A stretch of 13,120 bases of DNA, from positions 1 through 13,120 of the forward strand of contig CAJOGB010000032.1 of the NCBI GenBank assembly GCA_905233835.1. The letters are read 5' to 3'. The translations under genes were made by a program, and so were the position numbers. Source of the stretch: an uncultured Lachnospiraceae bacterium (GTDB lineage: Bacteria > Bacillota > Clostridia > Lachnospirales > Lachnospiraceae). This document shows positions 7,023 through 13,120 of this stretch, piece after piece. Numbering within the stretch: position 1 is the first letter of the stretch; each line of letters starts with the position of its first letter. Under the pieces are notes generated by a model. The model was not told where the DNA came from. It searched no databases and worked only from the letters and a program-made list of their open reading frames with translations.

Positions 7023-7379
7023 ATGGATAAACGAAACAAAGGAAAAGCATACGAACAAAAAGCGGCAGAGTATTTAAAGACAAAGGGCTTTCGTATTTTG
7101 GAAATGAACTACCACTGTAAGGTGGGGGAGATTGATATCGTTGCAAAAGACGAAGAGTATTTGGTTTTTGTGGAAGTAAAATACCGTGCAAATGCAAAAA
7201 GCGGACTTCCTCAGGAGGCGGTGGATTTTCGGAAGCAAAAGAAAATCTCGGCTACCGCAGGTTTTTATATCATGAGTCATCATTTAACGGAAAATACGGC
7301 GGTGCGCTTTGATGTGGTTTCGATTCTGGGAGAAGAAACGACTCTTATTAAAAATGCCTTTCCGTATTGCTTTGGATAA
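7023..7379 (+). CDS. yraN: YraN/UPF0102 family protein with nuclease-like fold
   Basis: A 118-residue cytoplasmic protein of the UPF0102 family. Hallmarks are Glu11 in an AYEQKAAEYL helix, KGFRILEMNYHCKVGEIDIVAKD with Glu36 and Asp38, and FVEVKYR with Glu51 and Lys53. The D...ExK arrangement is that of PD-(D/E)XK (Holliday-junction-resolvase-like) nucleases, but the substrate is not known. Length is normal. It follows the YlqH-like gene by 6 nt and probably ends the lepB-rbgA-rnhB operon. A link with rnhB is common in bacteria (rnhB-yraN), which hints at a nucleic-acid maintenance role. Confidence 0.92.
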   Translation: MDKRNKGKAYEQKAAEYLKTKGFRILEMNYHCKVGEIDIVAKDEEYLVFVEVKYRANAKSGLPQEAVDFRKQKKISATAGFYIMSHHLTENTAVRFDVVSILGEETTLIKNAFPYCFG

Positions 7380-7395
7380 AAAATTCGTGTAAAAT
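7367..7395 (+). promoter_or_regulatory. Possible SigA promoter for der
   Basis: TTGCTT (7367-7372) and TAAAAT (7390-7395) are 17 bp apart, the -35 overlapping the last codons of yraN. There is no terminator between yraN and der, so read-through from upstream is equally possible. The -35 matches the consensus only in TTG. Confidence 0.3.
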
Positions 7396-7435
7396 CAGAC
7401 GTTGTTTTTGTTAAGAAAAGAAATGAGGTTTTATT

Positions 7436-8761
7436 ATGTCAAGACCGGTTGTGGCGATTGTAGGTCGCCCCAATGTTGGAAAATCCACATTTTTTAATGC
7501 GATTGCAGGAGAGCGAATCTCCATCGTTCAGGATACCCCGGGGGTAACCAGAGATCGAATCTATGCGGATGTTTCCTGGTTGGATAAAGAGTTTACAATG
7601 ATTGATACCGGTGGTATTGAACCGGATTCAAAAGATATTATTTTGTCGCAGATGCGTGAACAGGCGCAGATCGCCATCGACACCGCAGATGTAATTGTCT
7701 TTATGGTAGACGTAAAGCAGGGACTTATCGATGCGGATTCAAAGGTGGCGGATATGCTTCGTCGGTCCGGAAAGCCTGTGGTTTTATGTGTCAATAAGGT
7801 AGATAATTTCGATAAGATGATGCCGGATGTCTACGAGTTTTATAACTTGGGTATCGGGGATCCGCATCCGGTTTCCGCTTCTTCCCGCTTGGGATTCGGA
7901 GATCTTTTGGATGAAGTGATTAAGTTCTTCCCGGACGGCAGTGCTTCCGAGACAGATGAGGATATTCCAAAGATTGCCATCGTAGGAAAGCCGAACGTAG
8001 GAAAATCATCTCTTGTAAATAAACTTTTGGGCGAGGATCGTCTCATCGTATCCGATATCGCGGGAACCACCAGAGACGCCGTGGATACAAAGGTAAAAAG
8101 CCACGGACAGGAGTATATCTTTATCGATACCGCCGGGCTTCGCAGAAAGAGTAAGATTAAGGAAGATATCGAACGATATTCCATTATTCGTGCGGTAGCC
8201 GCAGTGGAAAAGGCCGATGTGGTATTGGTTGTTATCGATGCTACCGAAGGTGTCACCGAGCAGGATGCAAAGATCGCGGGTATTGCCCATGATCGCGGTA
8301 AGGGAATCATCGTAGTTGTAAATAAGTGGGATGCGGTTGAGAAAAACGATAAGACCATGAAGGAACATGAGAATAAAATCCGTCAGATTTTAAGCTTTAT
8401 GCCTTATGCTCAGATTATTTATATCTCCGCATTGACCGGTCAGCGCATTCATAAGATTTACGAAGCAGTGGATCAGGTTATTGAAAATCAGACCATGCGT
8501 ATCGCCACCGGCGTGTTGAACGAAATCGTGGCGGAGGCGGTGGTAATGCAACAGCCGCCTTCCGATAAGGGACGCAGATTAAAGGTTTTCTATGTGACCC
8601 AGGCTTCCGTAAAGCCGCCTACTTTTGTGGTATTTGTTAACGATAAAGAATTAATGCATTTTTCGTATTTAAGATATTTGGAAAATCGAATCCGAGAAGC
8701 TTTCGGAGGATTTTCCGGAACATCGTTAAAGTTTATTGTTCGTCAGCGTAAGGAGGACTAA
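7436..8761 (+). CDS. der: Tandem-domain ribosome assembly GTPase Der (EngA)
   Basis: Essential GTPase with two consecutive G domains and a C-terminal KH-like domain, acting on 50S assembly. Domain 1: G1 GRPNVGKS at 10-17, DTPGVTRD, G3 DTGG at 57-60, G4 NKVD at 120-123, and an SAS G5. Domain 2: G1 GKPNVGKS at 184-191, AGTTRD, G3 DTAG at 231-234, G4 NKWD at 296-299, G5 SAL. The C-terminal part (about 355-441) ends with the conserved LENRIREAFGGFSGTSLKF pattern. The length, 441, is standard. GAGG 7 nt before ATG 7436 and the canonical start MSRPVVAIVGRPNVGK fix the start. plsY follows after 2 nt, a pairing common in Firmicutes. Confidence 0.98.
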   Translation: MSRPVVAIVGRPNVGKSTFFNAIAGERISIVQDTPGVTRDRIYADVSWLDKEFTMIDTGGIEPDSKDIILSQMREQAQIAIDTADVIVFMVDVKQGLIDADSKVADMLRRSGKPVVLCVNKVDNFDKMMPDVYEFYNLGIGDPHPVSASSRLGFGDLLDEVIKFFPDGSASETDEDIPKIAIVGKPNVGKSSLVNKLLGEDRLIVSDIAGTTRDAVDTKVKSHGQEYIFIDTAGLRRKSKIKEDIERYSIIRAVAAVEKADVVLVVIDATEGVTEQDAKIAGIAHDRGKGIIVVVNKWDAVEKNDKTMKEHENKIRQILSFMPYAQIIYISALTGQRIHKIYEAVDQVIENQTMRIATGVLNEIVAEAVVMQQPPSDKGRRLKVFYVTQASVKPPTFVVFVNDKELMHFSYLRYLENRIREAFGGFSGTSLKFIVRQRKED

Positions 8762-8763
8762 TC

Positions 8764-9417
8764 ATGTTCATTGCAAGGGGAGTTGCGCTAATTATCGGAT
8801 ATATCTGCGGTTTGTTTTTAACCGGATTTATTATGGGAAAGGCCGTAAACGTGGATTTAACTACAAAAGGAAGCGGAAATGTGGGAACCACCAATACCAT
8901 TCGTATTTTGGGACTTCCCTTGGGAGCATTGACACTCCTTGGAGATTTGTTAAAGGGAGTGGTGCCGGCAATTGTTGTGTACTTTATTTATCGGAACGCA
9001 TCTTTTGCCTCCGAAGGAATTGCACTTATAATGGAATATGCGTGTTTCGGAGCGATTCTGGGCCATGATTTTCCGATTTACATGTTAAAAAAAGGCGGTA
9101 AAGGCGTTGCCACCAGCACGGCTATGGTGCTAGTGTGCTTTCCGAAAGCACTTCCGCTTTTGATTTTAACATTTGCACTCATCGTATATCTTACAAGATA
9201 TGTGTCCTTGGGTTCTATTTGTGTTGCCGTTTTGTATTCGGTAGAAGTCATCCTGTTTGCTATTTTGGGATGGTTGTATTATTTTTATAACTATAAGTGG
9301 GAAGCCTGTGTTTTAGTGGTATTAGCTACCGTTTTATGCGTTTGGAAACATAGGAGTAATATCAAACGTTTGCTTTCAAAAACAGAGAATAAATTCTCGT
9401 TTCACCCACAGTCATAA
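8764..9417 (+). CDS. plsY: Acyl-phosphate:glycerol-3-phosphate acyltransferase PlsY
   Basis: Integral membrane enzyme that transfers the acyl group from acyl phosphate (made by PlsX) to glycerol-3-phosphate, giving lysophosphatidic acid. Family motifs are intact: KGSGNVGTTNTIRILG (35-50), GDLLKG (60-65), GHDFPI with His101, GGKGVATST (111-119) and the C-terminal KHRSNIKRLLSKTENKF. About five hydrophobic helices are visible (roughly 3-25, 50-76, 86-104, 124-142, 150-173, plus 181-195). At 217 residues it is of normal length. AAGGAGG (8750-8756) inside the der end is a near-perfect ribosome site before ATG 8764. In many relatives gpsA (the supplier of glycerol-3-phosphate) follows; here dut follows instead. 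Confidence 0.96.
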   Translation: MFIARGVALIIGYICGLFLTGFIMGKAVNVDLTTKGSGNVGTTNTIRILGLPLGALTLLGDLLKGVVPAIVVYFIYRNASFASEGIALIMEYACFGAILGHDFPIYMLKKGGKGVATSTAMVLVCFPKALPLLILTFALIVYLTRYVSLGSICVAVLYSVEVILFAILGWLYYFYNYKWEACVLVVLATVLCVWKHRSNIKRLLSKTENKFSFHPQS

Positions 9418-9426
9418 GGAGAAAAT

Positions 9427-9864
9427 ATGGAAATCAAATTAAAGAAGTTAAACGATGCGGCAAAGATTCCGGAAAGAGGAAGCGATTATGCCGCAGGATA
9501 TGATTTGTTTGCAAACATATCCGAAAACGTGGAAATTTTACCTCATGAGACAAAGCTAATCGGAACCGGCATTTCTTGTGCCATTCCGGCAGGTTACTTC
9601 GGCGGTATTTTTGCACGCAGCGGTCTTTCCTTAAAAGAGGGACTTCGTCCTGCTAACTGCGTGGGAGTAATCGATGCGGACTACCGAGGAGAAATCAAAG
9701 TTTCGTTACATAACGACTCCGAAGTAAAACGTGTGGTGGAACCCAATCAAAAGATTGCACAGCTCGTGGTGGTTCCGTTTTTGACCGTAGAGTTTAACGA
9801 AGTTGAAAAATTGGATGATACAGATCGTGGGGAAGGCGGTTTTGGTTCTACAGGGAAGGTATAA
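9427..9864 (+). CDS. dut: Deoxyuridine 5'-triphosphate nucleotidohydrolase (trimeric dUTPase)
   Basis: Hydrolyses dUTP to dUMP and pyrophosphate, keeping uracil out of DNA and feeding thymidylate synthesis. All five dUTPase motifs are present in order: AAGYDLFA (22-29), ARSGLSLKEGL, GVIDADYRGEIKVSLHN (the catalytic Asp and the Tyr of the uridine hairpin), QKIAQLVVVPF, and the flexible P-loop-like RGEGGFGSTGK at the C-terminus. Length 145 is typical of the homotrimeric family. AAGGAG lies just before ATG 9427 (9 nt after plsY). The gene is unusual only in its neighbourhood, between plsY and a phosphoribosyltransferase. Confidence 0.97.
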   Translation: MEIKLKKLNDAAKIPERGSDYAAGYDLFANISENVEILPHETKLIGTGISCAIPAGYFGGIFARSGLSLKEGLRPANCVGVIDADYRGEIKVSLHNDSEVKRVVEPNQKIAQLVVVPFLTVEFNEVEKLDDTDRGEGGFGSTGKV

Positions 9865-9875
9865 AAGTCATATTG

Positions 9876-9881
9876 GGAGGT
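9876..9881 (+). promoter_or_regulatory. Ribosome binding site deciding the phosphoribosyltransferase start
   Basis: GGGAGG sits 6 nt before ATG 9888. A longer frame could begin at TTG 9873, but that codon precedes this site and has none of its own, so 9888 is preferred. Confidence 0.75.
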
Positions 9882-9887
9882 GTTTTT

Positions 9888-10544
9888 ATGTCAGATCAGA
9901 TTCAGCAGCGCATGGTAAAGTTTTTTGCCAAGGATGATAAGGCGGTTACCATTAATGCGGCACAGGGGCATTTTGCTACCAGTCAGTCTCACATTAATTT
10001 CTATGTGGACGTAACGCGAATTAAGATTCGTGTAAAGGAAGCGATGGAGGCTGCAAAATGTTTAAAGAATAAGCTGATGCATCAGGTAACTACGGTTGAT
10101 ACCATTGTTTGCTTGGATGGAACCGAAGTTTTAGGTGCGTTTTTGGCTCATGAATTGGAACAGGGCGATTTTCGTATGACAAACGCTCATGAAACCATTT
10201 ACGTAATCGAGCCTGAGGAAAACAGTGTTCATCAGTTTATGTTTCGAGAGAACGTAAAGCCGGCCGTTCAGGGAAAGAATGTTTTGGTTTTGGTTGACTC
10301 CATGACCACCGGTGAAACCGTTCGAAGAAGTGTTGAGTGTATTGAATACTACGGCGGTATCGTTCAGGGCGTGGCTTCCATTTTCTCATTAACGGATCAT
10401 GTGGAAAAACATCGCGTGTTTTCATTGTTTACGGATGCGGATTTGCCGGGATACAGTACCTTTTCACCCAGTGAATGTCCGTATTGTGCAAAGAAGATTC
10501 CTTTGGATGCCATTGTCAGCGGATACGGTTATTCCAAGTTATAG
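9888..10544 (+). CDS. Orotate-phosphoribosyltransferase-like protein, substrate unknown
   Basis: A 218-residue type I phosphoribosyltransferase-fold protein. The PRPP-binding loop is VLVLVDSMTTGETVRRS (132-148). Here the second acidic residue of the usual pair (DD or ED) is Ser138. An upstream LDGTEVLGAFLAHEL region (76-90) matches the family's pyrophosphate-loop area. The C-terminal end carries CPYCAKKIPLDAIVSGYG (Cys197, Cys200), a lone CxxC pair, suggesting a metal or disulfide site or dimer contact. The start is set by GGGAGG. It follows dut by 23 nt and is probably co-transcribed, suggesting pyrimidine or nucleotide metabolism. There are no other pyr genes nearby. It could be an orotate or purine salvage enzyme, or a regulatory PRPP-binding protein; sequence alone does not decide. 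Confidence 0.75.
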   Translation: MSDQIQQRMVKFFAKDDKAVTINAAQGHFATSQSHINFYVDVTRIKIRVKEAMEAAKCLKNKLMHQVTTVDTIVCLDGTEVLGAFLAHELEQGDFRMTNAHETIYVIEPEENSVHQFMFRENVKPAVQGKNVLVLVDSMTTGETVRRSVECIEYYGGIVQGVASIFSLTDHVEKHRVFSLFTDADLPGYSTFSPSECPYCAKKIPLDAIVSGYGYSKL

Positions 10545-10586
10545 TGGTTGTTTTTAAATTTATCCACTAAATATTGTATTTTGCCC

Positions 10587-10615
10587 TTGAATTTTTCCTT
10601 GAATCCTTATATAAT
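10587..10615 (+). promoter_or_regulatory. SigA-type promoter for scpAB
   Basis: TTGAAT (10587-10592), a 17-bp spacer, and a perfect TATAAT (10610-10615) lie in the AT-rich gap after the phosphoribosyltransferase gene. Transcription would begin near 10622, giving a leader of about 65 nt before ATG 10687. Confidence 0.75.
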
Positions 10616-10646
10616 TCATAAAGTGATTAAACTATATGATGTTATG

Positions 10647-10662
10647 GGTGCACACTTGCACC
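10647..10662 (+). promoter_or_regulatory. Hairpin in the scpA leader
   Basis: GGTGCA (10647-10652), loop CACT, TGCACC (10657-10662): a perfect 6-bp stem ending 10 nt before the scpA ribosome site (GGGAG, 10673-10677). There is no U tract, so it is not a terminator. It may stabilise the mRNA or tune ribosome access, or bind a dimeric protein as DNA. No known riboswitch or T-box motif is apparent. Confidence 0.45.
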
Positions 10663-10686
10663 ACTAGATATAGGGAGTATGCTTTT

Positions 10687-11436
10687 ATGGAAATGAAATT
10701 CAAGTTGGAATCATTTGAAGGTCCTTTGGATTTGCTTCTTCACTTGATTGAAAAGAATAAAGTAAACATCTACGATATTCCGATAGTGGAGATTACCGAC
10801 CAGTATTTGGAATATATCGATGAGATGAAAAAACAGGATTTGGACGTCATGAGCGAGTTTTTGGTTATGGCTGCCACACTTTTAAATATCAAGTCCAAAA
10901 TGCTTTTGCCTAAGGAAGCAGTGGTGGAAGAGGAAGAGGAAGATCCGAGAGCAGAACTTGTACAGCAGTTGTTGGAGTACAAGATGTATAAGACTTATGC
11001 ATATGAACTCCGTGACCGTCAGGTAGATGCAAACCAGATTTTCTATAAGGTGCCCACGATTCCGGATGAAGTTTTGGCTTACGAGGAACCGGTGGATGTG
11101 GATGAGTTGATTTCCGATTTGACTTTGAATAAGTTGAATTTTGTATTTCAGTCCGTAATCAAACGTCAGAAGAACCGTGTGGATCCTGTTCGTTCCAGAT
11201 TCGGTGAGATTAAAAAAGAAGAGGTTTCCGTAGAGGATAAAATGGTGGAGATTTCCGAATATGCCAGAAATCATAAGACATTTTCCTTTAGAGAACTTTT
11301 GGAAAAACAGTCTTCTAAAGTTCAAATCGTGGTTACCTTTTTGGTTATATTAGAATTAATGAAAGCCGGCGAGATTCGCATTGTACAGGAAAATATCTTT
11401 GATGATATTCAGATTGAATCTCAATTAGCGGCATAG
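10687..11436 (+). CDS. scpA: Segregation and condensation protein A (kleisin)
   Basis: Kleisin subunit of the SMC-ScpAB condensin that compacts and segregates the chromosome. The N-terminus FKLESFEGPLDLLLHLIEKNKVNIYDIPI and then ITDQYLEYI is the family hallmark (contact with the SMC neck). After LLNIKSKMLLP comes an acidic linker (VVEEEEEDP, about 80-88), then a middle region that binds ScpB, and a C-terminal winged helix (about 190-249; FSFRELLE, VVTFLVILELMKAGEIRI) that caps the SMC head. Length from this start is 249, normal. The frame is open to ATG 10636, but that would place the leader hairpin in coding sequence and has no ribosome site; GGGAG 9 nt before ATG 10687 supports the shorter start. 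scpB follows after 8 nt. Confidence 0.96.
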   Translation: MEMKFKLESFEGPLDLLLHLIEKNKVNIYDIPIVEITDQYLEYIDEMKKQDLDVMSEFLVMAATLLNIKSKMLLPKEAVVEEEEEDPRAELVQQLLEYKMYKTYAYELRDRQVDANQIFYKVPTIPDEVLAYEEPVDVDELISDLTLNKLNFVFQSVIKRQKNRVDPVRSRFGEIKKEEVSVEDKMVEISEYARNHKTFSFRELLEKQSSKVQIVVTFLVILELMKAGEIRIVQENIFDDIQIESQLAA

Positions 11437-11444
11437 GAGCTTTT

Positions 11445-12017
11445 ATGGAAAAGAAGGAATTGGAATCTATCATAGAGGGTATTTTGTTTACCATGGGTGA
11501 TTCCGTAGATCCGTCAAAAATAGCAGCGGCATTGGAAATCGAAAAAGACGAAGTGATTGAAATCATCGATGCCCTTGCAAAGAAATACGAAGAAGAAGAC
11601 AGAGGAATTCGAATCACAAAGTTAGACGGTTCGTATCAGATGTGTACACCGCCTTCTATCTATGAATATTTGATTAAGATTGCAAAACAGCCGAAGCGTT
11701 ATGCACTTACGGATACGCTATTAGAAACTCTTTCCATCATTGCTTATAAGCAACCGGTAACAAAATCTGAAATCGAAAAAATCCGTGGAGTCAGCTGCGA
11801 TCATGCGGTAAGCCGTTTGGTGGAGTTTTCGTTGGTTGAGGAAGTCGGTCGTATGGATGCACCGGGAAAGCCAATGCTTTTTGGAACCACAGAACAGTTT
11901 TTACGTTCCTTTGGTGTAACAAGCTTAGAGGAATTACCGACCTTAAATCCGGTTCAGGTAGAAGAGTTTAAGCAGGCTGCGGAAGAGGAAGCTACTCATC
12001 TTACAGTCGGTGTTTAA
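11445..12017 (+). CDS. scpB: Segregation and condensation protein B
   Basis: Partner of ScpA in the SMC complex; a dimer with two winged-helix domains per subunit. Family features: LESIIEGILFTMGDSVDPSKIAAALEI at the N-terminus, then the second winged helix with TLSIIAYKQPVTKSEIEKIRGVSCDHAVSRLVEF (about 101-130) and VEEVGRMDAPGKPMLFGTTEQFLRSFGV. Length 190 is normal. AGGAG lies 7 nt before ATG 11445. A terminator follows within 20 nt, so scpA-scpB make a two-gene unit. Confidence 0.96.
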   Translation: MEKKELESIIEGILFTMGDSVDPSKIAAALEIEKDEVIEIIDALAKKYEEEDRGIRITKLDGSYQMCTPPSIYEYLIKIAKQPKRYALTDTLLETLSIIAYKQPVTKSEIEKIRGVSCDHAVSRLVEFSLVEEVGRMDAPGKPMLFGTTEQFLRSFGVTSLEELPTLNPVQVEEFKQAAEEEATHLTVGV

Positions 12018-12036
12018 AACGAAATTTTAACTTCCG

Positions 12037-12063
12037 AAAAAAGACTCATGTGAGTCTTTTTTT
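12037..12063 (+). terminator. Rho-independent terminator after scpB
   Basis: Stem AAAAAAGACTC (12037-12047) with GAGTCTTTTTT (12052-12062), loop ATGT, followed by a run of seven T (12057-12063). The A-rich upstream arm makes it possibly bidirectional. Confidence 0.92.
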
Positions 12064-12110
12064 ATGCGAAAAAATATTGATAAATTTTTGACAATATTGG
12101 AAGAAATCTA

Positions 12111-12139
12111 TTGAAAATAGGGTTTAAATTCGTTATGAT
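12111..12139 (+). promoter_or_regulatory. SigA-type promoter for the carboxyltransferase gene
   Basis: TTGAAA (12111-12116), a 17-bp spacer, and TATGAT (12134-12139). Start of transcription near 12146 is expected. A perfect TTGACA at 12088-12093 lies further upstream with only a poor -10 partner (TATTGA, 15 bp away), so it may be a second, weaker start or an unused hexamer. Confidence 0.65.
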
Positions 12140-12160
12140 TAGACTAGCGCAAAATTTAAA

Positions 12161-12174
12161 ATTTATATATAAAT
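12161..12174. repeat. Perfect AT palindrome between promoter and ribosome site
   Basis: ATTTATATATAAAT is its own reverse complement and abuts the GGAGGG ribosome site (12175-12180) of the next gene, downstream of the predicted transcription start. It could be an operator for a dimeric repressor or only AT-rich leader; no known regulator box is recognised. Confidence 0.35.
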
Positions 12175-12188
12175 GGAGGGAAAAACTT

Positions 12189-13120
12189 ATGAGCGAGGGA
12201 CAAAAGAGCTCTGCAATTCGCAGACTTGAGAGCCTGCTCGACGAAGACAGCTTTGTCGAACTCGGTTCTTTGGTGACTGCACGAGTGACAGATTTTAATT
12301 TGGATCCGAAAACTGCACCTTCTGACGGTGTTGTTACCGGATACGGATTAATTGATGAACGCCTTGTGTTTGTGTATTGCCAGGACAGTAGCGTATTAAA
12401 CGGTACCATTGGTGAAATGCACGCGAAGAAAATTTTAAATGTTTACGAAAAAGCAATGAAGATGGGCGCTCCGGTCATCGGTTTGATTGACTGTGGCGGT
12501 GTTCGTTTGCAGGAAGGCTTTGATGCGACGGAAGCCATCGGAGAAGTTGTTGCGAAGGCTTGTGAAGCCAGCGGTATGATTCCTCAGATCGTTGGAGTAC
12601 TCGGAAACTGCGGTGGTGGTTTGGCTGTACTTCCGGCATTGGCTGACTTTGCGTTTATGTCCGATTCCGCAAAGCTTTTTGTAAACTCTCCGGATGCCAT
12701 CAAAGGAAACTATGCGGACAAGTTGGATACAGCTTCCGCTAAATTCCAGTTTGAAGCAGGAAATGTGGATGCCATCGGAAGCGAAGAGGACGTCTTTGAT
12801 AAGATTCGTCAGATGGTTTCTATTTTACCTTCTTCTTCTTTGGACGGTATCTTTGTGGAAGAATGCTTGGATGATTTAAATCGTGCATCTTCCGATTTGG
12901 AATCAAAGAGAGATAAAGTGGCTGAAATCGCTGCAGAACTTTCCGATTCCAAAATTTTTGTTGAGACAAAGTCCGGATGGGCTAAGGATATGGTAACCGG
13001 ATTTATTATGTTAAATGGCCAGACCATCGGTGTAGTCGGAAATCAGGTAGGAGAACATGGAGATGTGCTTACCTTTAACGGAACCAGAAAGGCTGCGCTT
13101 TTTGTGAAGTTCTGTGATGC
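12189..13120 (+). CDS. Acyl-CoA carboxyltransferase subunit (MmdA/PccB type), 3' end outside window
   Basis: The first 310 residues of an open frame that continues past the window. It belongs to the carboxyltransferase family of biotin-dependent acyl-CoA carboxylases and decarboxylases (methylmalonyl-CoA decarboxylase alpha, propionyl/acetyl-CoA carboxylase beta). Seen: LLDEDSFVELGSLVTARVTDF, DGVVTGYGLID and GEMHAKK at 12-80; GGVRLQEG at 103-110 (acyl-CoA site); GNCGGGLAVLPALADFAFM at 139-157 (oxyanion-hole loop); and the start of the second crotonase-like half, GFIMLNGQTIGVVGNQ. The N-terminal part is more compact than in PccB. GGAGGG 8 nt before ATG 12189 fixes the start. Its own promoter separates it from scpB. 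Substrate is not decidable here; partner biotin-carrier and decarboxylase or biotin carboxylase genes would have to lie downstream. Confidence 0.85.
   Translation, partial: MSEGQKSSAIRRLESLLDEDSFVELGSLVTARVTDFNLDPKTAPSDGVVTGYGLIDERLVFVYCQDSSVLNGTIGEMHAKKILNVYEKAMKMGAPVIGLIDCGGVRLQEGFDATEAIGEVVAKACEASGMIPQIVGVLGNCGGGLAVLPALADFAFMSDSAKLFVNSPDAIKGNYADKLDTASAKFQFEAGNVDAIGSEEDVFDKIRQMVSILPSSSLDGIFVEECLDDLNRASSDLESKRDKVAEIAAELSDSKIFVETKSGWAKDMVTGFIMLNGQTIGVVGNQVGEHGDVLTFNGTRKAALFVKFCD

Noticed and set aside
7023..7379. YraN as a defence-type restriction nuclease
   Set aside because: The GEID...FVEVK pattern and the rnhB neighbourhood fit the ubiquitous UPF0102 housekeeping family; no methylase or other defence gene is nearby.
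7840..8358. 172-codon open frame on the minus strand inside der
   Set aside because: It is fully antisense to the conserved second G domain of Der, has a Ser/Thr/Ile-rich shadow composition and no ribosome site; a by-product of codon bias.
8736..9068. 110-codon frame overlapping the der end and plsY
   Set aside because: Out of frame with both conserved genes; Cys/Arg/Tyr-rich shadow composition.
10542..10569. Inverted repeat TAGTGG...CCACTA at the phosphoribosyltransferase stop codon as a terminator
   Set aside because: Only a 6-bp stem with a 16-nt loop and no T run after it; too weak to call a terminator.
10636..10686. Longer ScpA start at ATG 10636
   Set aside because: No ribosome site, added residues are not part of the family's N-terminus, and ATG 10687 has GGGAG at a normal distance.
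10882..11325. 147-codon open frame on the minus strand inside scpA
   Set aside because: Antisense to a clear ScpA; composition (Ile, Leu, Phe-rich) is that of a reverse shadow, with no family features.
12062..12409. 115-codon open frame on the minus strand over the terminator and the carboxyltransferase start
   Set aside because: It crosses a terminator and promoter and is antisense to conserved coding sequence; no ribosome site or recognisable domain.
12694..12879. 61-codon plus-strand frame inside the carboxyltransferase gene
   Set aside because: Out of frame with the well-conserved carboxyltransferase reading frame; no independent start signals.

Overview
The window looks like core chromosome of a low-to-moderate GC Firmicute of class Clostridia, probably Lachnospiraceae or a close relative. 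The reasons are strong AGGAGG-type ribosome sites, frequent TTG/GTG-compatible starts, SigA-like promoters (TTG...-17-TAtaAT), short U-tract terminators, and gene clusters known from Firmicutes (ylqF-rnhB-ylqG-ylqH, der-plsY, scpA-scpB). The family placement is inferred from gene content, not from a search. Almost everything lies on the + strand and is tightly packed. I see no tRNA, rRNA, CRISPR array, insertion sequence, phage gene or attachment site.

Layout: (1) 2-448 is the 3' end of meso-diaminopimelate dehydrogenase (lysine and peptidoglycan precursor), closed by a clear intrinsic terminator at 455-488. (2) 491-1950 holds an AlkD-type DNA glycosylase and a HAD hydrolase, overlapping by 4 nt. 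(3) 2001-7379 is one compact run: a signal peptidase I, the 50S assembly GTPase RbgA/YlqF, a second, shortened signal peptidase I, RNase HII, a large FliK-C-like protein (YlqG type), a small FlhB-C-like protein (YlqH type) and a YraN/UPF0102 nuclease-fold protein. (4) 7436-10544 is der, plsY, dut and a small phosphoribosyltransferase of unknown substrate. (5) 10587-12063 is a free-standing scpA-scpB transcription unit with its own promoter, a hairpin in the leader and a terminator. (6) From 12111 a new promoter drives a biotin-dependent-type carboxyltransferase gene that runs off the window end.

Functionally the window is mostly growth housekeeping: ribosome assembly (RbgA, Der), RNA-primer and ribonucleotide removal and dUTP control (RNase HII, Dut), chromosome condensation (ScpA/ScpB), phospholipid synthesis (PlsY), protein export (two LepB) and DNA repair (AlkD).

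No clear new defence or mobile system is visible. The least ordinary items are the pair of flagellar-export-like proteins outside a flagellar operon (the FlhB-like one lacks the NPTH autocleavage motif), a signal peptidase lacking about 12 residues just before its GDN box, a phosphoribosyltransferase with an altered PRPP motif and a C-terminal CxxC, and small structured elements in the leaders of scpA and the carboxyltransferase gene.
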